Shown here piece after piece: positions 57,301-63,300 of a stretch of DNA of 64,000 nucleotides. The notes below the pieces were generated by a model. It searched no databases and was not told the origin of the DNA. It was given only the letters and a program-made list of their open reading frames with translations. Source of the DNA: Phoronis australis (Eukaryota > Phoronida > Phoronidae); NCBI GenBank assembly GCA_002633005.1, contig NMRA01000693.1, positions 101,691-165,690 on the forward strand. Direction: 5' to 3'. The position numbers were made by a program, and so were the translations under genes. The stretch's first letter is position 1; every line of letters begins with the position of its first letter.

Positions 57301-60300
57301 CAATTTCAGTTTACCGTTTAAGTGGTCACAGAAATCCACGTTAATAGCCGAAAGCACGTTTGTACAATTTACTACTGATTTGAAGTGGCATGAACTACAA
57401 GCAATTATTACGAGACAACACAAATGATTATATAACAAACACATCACAAGTAACCAGTCTACGTGCGACATTGACTTTTTGGTTTATCCATTTTTAGCAT
57501 CTCCCATCTGAAATGAATGCACTACAAAAGCTATTTGTGAATACTTTGTCCAATCATGTTACCAAACAACTGATGTCTAATATCCTTCCCTGGGCACCTA
57601 ACTGACACCTTGATGTCCCCCAGACATCTGCGTGGCACTTTGTTGGTGTCCCAATGACAAAATATTTTTGTACAGTACTAAGCATATAATACACAAAATA
57701 CTTATAGTTTAGATCTACCACTGAATGAGCCAAATGGTGCACAGTTTGCTGCACTGTTTGGGATTAATGCATGCCAGACACCAGTCGATAGCACACACGT
57801 GAGTAGAGCATGCTTGATAATGAGTCACACAATGATAAGTCACCTTCCTCCATCACCAGTCACACATACATAACATACCTTTTCAAAACCTCTCAAAGAC
57901 TAGCACTTTGCTGAGTCACCTCACCCAAGATGAACCACACACCAATGAGTTATCCCCCATGATGAGTCACACCTTGATGATTCACCTCCCCCCATGACAA
58001 GTCACCCCCTAACTAACCTCTTTCTGTAACACCTGGTTCAGAGCTCGATCCTCCTGATGTTGCACTTTCTTGCGTTCCCTGTGTGCTGTCAGATCCACTG
58101 GCTCTTTGGGGTCCAGCCCGAGCCGCTCACGAAGTTCCTCATTTTCCTCACACACGTCGCTCCTCTGGATCTCACACTTGTTGACAGTTTCTGTTAGCTC
58201 CACAATTTGCCTGTATATTAAGAAAGTAGCAAAACAATATTCACTGCATAATTTATCAGGCAAGCTCCTCATTTCGCCTGAATGAAAATTGGGCAAAATG
58301 AACTTATATGGAGCCGGTTATAAGAACGACAGCTTAGTTTGCTTATAATAAAGAAAGTAATGGCAGACAGTCTGGTGCATGTCGTACCACTCAGGTGGGC
58401 CCATTGCACTGATCACCTGGAACTATTTTTATGCTTTATAAATATATAGTTAAAACCAGACTGAGGAGCTAGAGACAGCAGTGTGACCCAGTAGTGCTCG
58501 AACCGACGACCTTGCGTAAAGGACACTTACCTCACAAGGCCACAGTCTCCTCCGGATATACTAGCTAAACAAAATGCAATTCAAGACAGTTGCAATTAAG
58601 ACTTTTGACTAGCTTAACTTGGGCAATGTTCATGAGCACAATTCTCTTCAACTGGCTTATAAAAGTGGAAGCCACAATCTTGTTCCCACCTGACTCTACA
58701 AGAGGAACCTACACATCAGTGTCAGCAGCTATCCTGAAAACAACATTTTGTGAGGTGCCGGGGCACACAGAGAAGTTTTTAAATCTGGCAACCTACACAC
58801 GTTAACCCAACACATTCAATTGTTACTGTTTAAGTGAAATTCGACTCTTGATATGATTAATCTTTGCCCGTGCGTTATGTCATGCATTTCTATCAACAAC
58901 TGCTTGTACCTATCCCTAATGTTGATCTGTTGTTTGCAGTCCTTAATTTCAGCCACTGCCTCTGGTAGACCATACTCTCCTGCCTCGTATTTTTTCATTC
59001 GTTCCAGCGCGTCATTCAACTGTTTGTCCTTGTCGCGGGCGTCCTCCTCTGCCTAGAGTAGTATCCAAAGCATGTAATCTTCAACTTCAAATGAAACTGT
59101 CATTATAGCCACCTGAACATAATAACTTGTTCTCTACAGCAGTATAGCAGTTTTATGGTGTATATTCTTTATGGAAAGCATTGAGCACTGAGCTATCAAG
59201 ACCACGCCACTAACAGGCAATACATTTCACTTAAAACTGGCACAGTAGCTGCAGAGTCCAGTACTTACTGCACAATTTAATCTTATTTTACCAAAAATGC
59301 TATCAAATCTATTTCGTTGCAAATAATCAGATATATACAGTTACCACTCTTCACTGCCATCAATGCAATATCAGCAGCTGGTACAAGAAAAACAAACAAT
59401 ATTGCTAAACAGGATGTGAAAACTCACGATAGTTTCTGTGCTGTGGATGCAACAATTCTGTGTTCGTGAGGCAAATCCTGCATTTTTGTCATATGGAGAA
59501 AAATTATGACTTAAGTTTATTATTTATCAACTTGCAGGAAATGTATATCATGCAACAAAAATTAACATGCCTGTTTTGGTTATCCGTTAAACTCTTCAGT
59601 ACGATTACTAACAACGTTATGAGCTACAAATATAAGAAGATAATATAAGAGAAAGCTATGAAACTGTTGACATCTGACCTGCGTCATCCGTAAATCAGCA
59701 TCCTTGCACTGTGCTTCACGGAACTTGACTGTGCTCTGCAATTCTTTGATCTTATCCATCTGCCTTTGACTGGGGCCGCCTCCAACACCACCTGGTGAGT
59801 AAAGATTCACTGGCTAGTAAAATTTTCTACTCTAAGGCAGGTGGTATAAGAAAAGCAAATGAGTACACAGCATCAACTGCCTGACAATAGGATTGTGTAT
59901 CCTGTTCAGCTATCATAGTCAAGCCTTGGCCATCAATAAATCTGTTTTGCACAATGAAGGAATAAACTTCCAAAGTATGTATGGTAAGTGCCACATCCAA
60001 ATTCTTCACTTAATAAGTTCTACCATCAAAACTTTCCCAGATACCATATCGCCACAAGGCTTACCCTAATTAAGCTCAGCCTGTAAGGCTTACTTTGATA
60101 AGGCACCGTTCACTAGGCCTTACCTTTATTCAGCTCTGCCCTCAAGTCTTCCACTATGGCAGTCTGGGTGTCAATCTCAGCCACAGCCTCGTCCAATTTC
60201 TGTTTGAGCACCTCAATCTGCTGATTACGCTGCTCCACAGCCTGCGGTGGAACAGGTCACACTAAGCTTATAATGCTTCTGGGCAAAACCCTAATATGAT

Positions 60301-63300
60301 GACTAAATGAGAAGCCTGGCTGTTAGTCTAAGGTTAGAAAAATGTCCAATTTCGGCCAACTTCGTAACATAAATCCCAGAAATGTCAAATCAAATTCACA
60401 CAAAACTTTCAAATGCTATGCTTTATGTAGTGTTGTCTAAAATGATTGATTTTGAAATGTTAAACATTTGCATGAGGGGCTATCAAAAATATGACTTCTG
60501 TGAATTTTAAGAATAAAATCAAGTTGAATGAACAGAAAATGAAATAATTTAGAAAACTGAAGCTTTTAACTTGGAAACTGTAAATTATGAAATTTAGTCG
60601 ACCCTGTTGTTTTGCTAGAAAAGTGTGTTTGATTTTAATAAAAAGCATGTTCACATGACCTAATTAATGTCACGTTTATATAAATCAAACAACTTCTTTG
60701 AAACTTCTGCTTTCAATAAATATACTTATGCTGAGTTAATAGTTTCGTAGATATTTGGCTGAATATTCAAACTTGTGGTAAGATCCTACACAATATTAAA
60801 CAAAAATGCAGTTTTTAGCCAGATGAGACTAATAAGAACAAGTTATGATAAACTGAGCTTTAAAACTGAACTTTTCATATATAAATTCAAATTCAGACAT
60901 TCAAAGTTTCTGCTTCACAAAATTTTGATGCAATCTGAGTATTAAGTAATTTTGGACAAAACCAAGTACAAAAACACAAGCCTTGGGAAATACTACCCAA
61001 TGAAGACACAACGCTACTTTAGCCATATCACAAATGTGCAGGCAAGGTACCTACCTGCGTGAGAGCCGTGACTGATGCCTTCTCTGTGTCCATGTTGGCC
61101 GCAATCAACTGCTGCCTGAGTTGTTCAATCTGATCCTGGCACTCAGCCAACTCGTCTTCCTTATCACCAAGAATAGCCTAGAACACAGGCGCAAAGCCTG
61201 ACCTTAACAGCATCAAGCAGATACTGGCGCTAGCATCAGAATGATGCTATCCAAAGCCAAGCAGTTTGGGTTGAGGAGCATGGGGGAAATGTATCAGTTT
61301 TTGAAACAGTTAAATTAATCTTGTTTTTCCATGACCGTAATCAAAATACATCAGTGTCACGATTTTTCATCCAGGACAGATTCATGAATGCAATTGTAAG
61401 TACTGTACTGCTGACCTAGTTTTGCCCCAATAGCTGTGTACTTCAAGGCCTCAGATATATACTTTACACTCACAGGGAAATTGAGTTATTTTTACCATAT
61501 GTTGGTCAGGGTTGAGTAAGTTAAATCAGCTGTGTACCTTCCACTCCTCCACCTTCTTGTTCACTGCCACCATAATTTCATCGTCAGCATCGGTCTTAGA
61601 GGCAACCTGTTCAGTCAAGTCTTGAATCTACGGCAATCAGGCGGTACATGTACATTATACAGCACGAGAGCATATGTTACAGAGCATGAGATGATTGTAC
61701 GGAAACTGAATGTATTACGGAGCACGAGATGATTGTACATAAATTGAATGTATTACGGAGCACGAGATGATTGTACGTTAACTGAATGTATTACAGAGCA
61801 TGAGATGATTGCACGTAAATTGAATGTATTACGGAGCACGAGATGATTGTACGTTAACTGAATGTATTACAGAGCCTGAGCGTTTTACGTAGCACGACAT
61901 GACTGTATCTAAACTGAAATGTATTACGGAGCTGAGATAATAATGTAAATTGAATGTATTAAAGAGTAGATGATAGTATGTAAGTTGAATGAGTTACAGC
62001 TGCATGACATTAAAATTTTTAATTCTTTAAAGTCATTTAACAGAAGATCTTTATTGGATATACGGCAATGCTTCACTTATTTAGCATGCAATATGGCCAA
62101 TAAGTAAGATACTTTTTTGTCAAAGAATAGAATCACACTATTGTTTAATATGATAGCCAGGATAGTTTGTAGTGTGTAGATGTCGTAAAACAACATTTGC
62201 TTTCTATTATGGGTATCCAGGTAAGAAACCTTTGAAAAATGAAATAAAGATAATTTTGTCAATAATTTTTTGTGTGAAATAAGTGGAGACAATTAAAAAA
62301 CAGGTTCGTTGTCGAGGATGCTACGGACATAAAATGGTGTTGCCAGGCACTTTTAAGGCACTAGACTGGTCTATGAAGACCAAAACTATTACCTGACTCT
62401 TTAATAGTTCGTTTTCCCTAGTTAGGTTGTCAAGAACAGCATCTGACTGTTGGACCACCATCTGCAAAACACATCATCTGGATGACAAGAAATTCAAGTA
62501 AATGGCAACTCAATAGTTGCTAGGTGTTTCAAATATAGAAAGGATCATCCTTTCACCATCTGAATAGATTGAGAACAGTCAGGAAGCTGTTCATCAGAGT
62601 GGGGACTTCCGTAATAAAGAGCACTATGTGATATGAATACCTGTATTTTACAGGTGTGATAGTTAATTCAGAAATACCTCAAAACAAAGCATAACCTCAA
62701 CCTTAACTTCAGCACACATTACAGTCGCACTTATCCACGTCTATTTTGTGGAATGTCCTGATAATTGTTCAATGTCAAAAAAACAAATCACTTCCCATAA
62801 AACTTAATATTAAATACCCAACATGATGTCATGATTTATAGTCATATTCCCAGACATTGTCACTAAAACTCCAGAAAAAATTCTCACCAGTCTTTTTAGC
62901 CTGCATACCTTCACTTTTCTATCTAACTACCACCTTAATTCATCAGTTCTTCAGTTCAATTGAATTATTGGATCTTGGTGGTGGGGTTAAAAATAAGTCA
63001 TTTCCTATTAAGCTGTGTCTTACTCTCACGACTCTCCATTGAACATGGTCAGCTCATGAGACTGGTTGCAGTCAAGTAGGAAGCCACTTATTGGAATATC
63101 CTGCTTATTACCATAATTTATGTTCAAATCGCGGGTATGACATTAAGCGGGCTCGCCACTAATACAAAGCTACATGTCCATAAGAGCCAAGCCAGACTCA
63201 CTTTGAGTTTCAAATATTCATCCGTTGTCTTCTCCATCTCTTTGACCGACTCTTTCAACTTCTTCTGAAGGTCATCGTTCCCTTCCTGGAGAGTCTTGTT

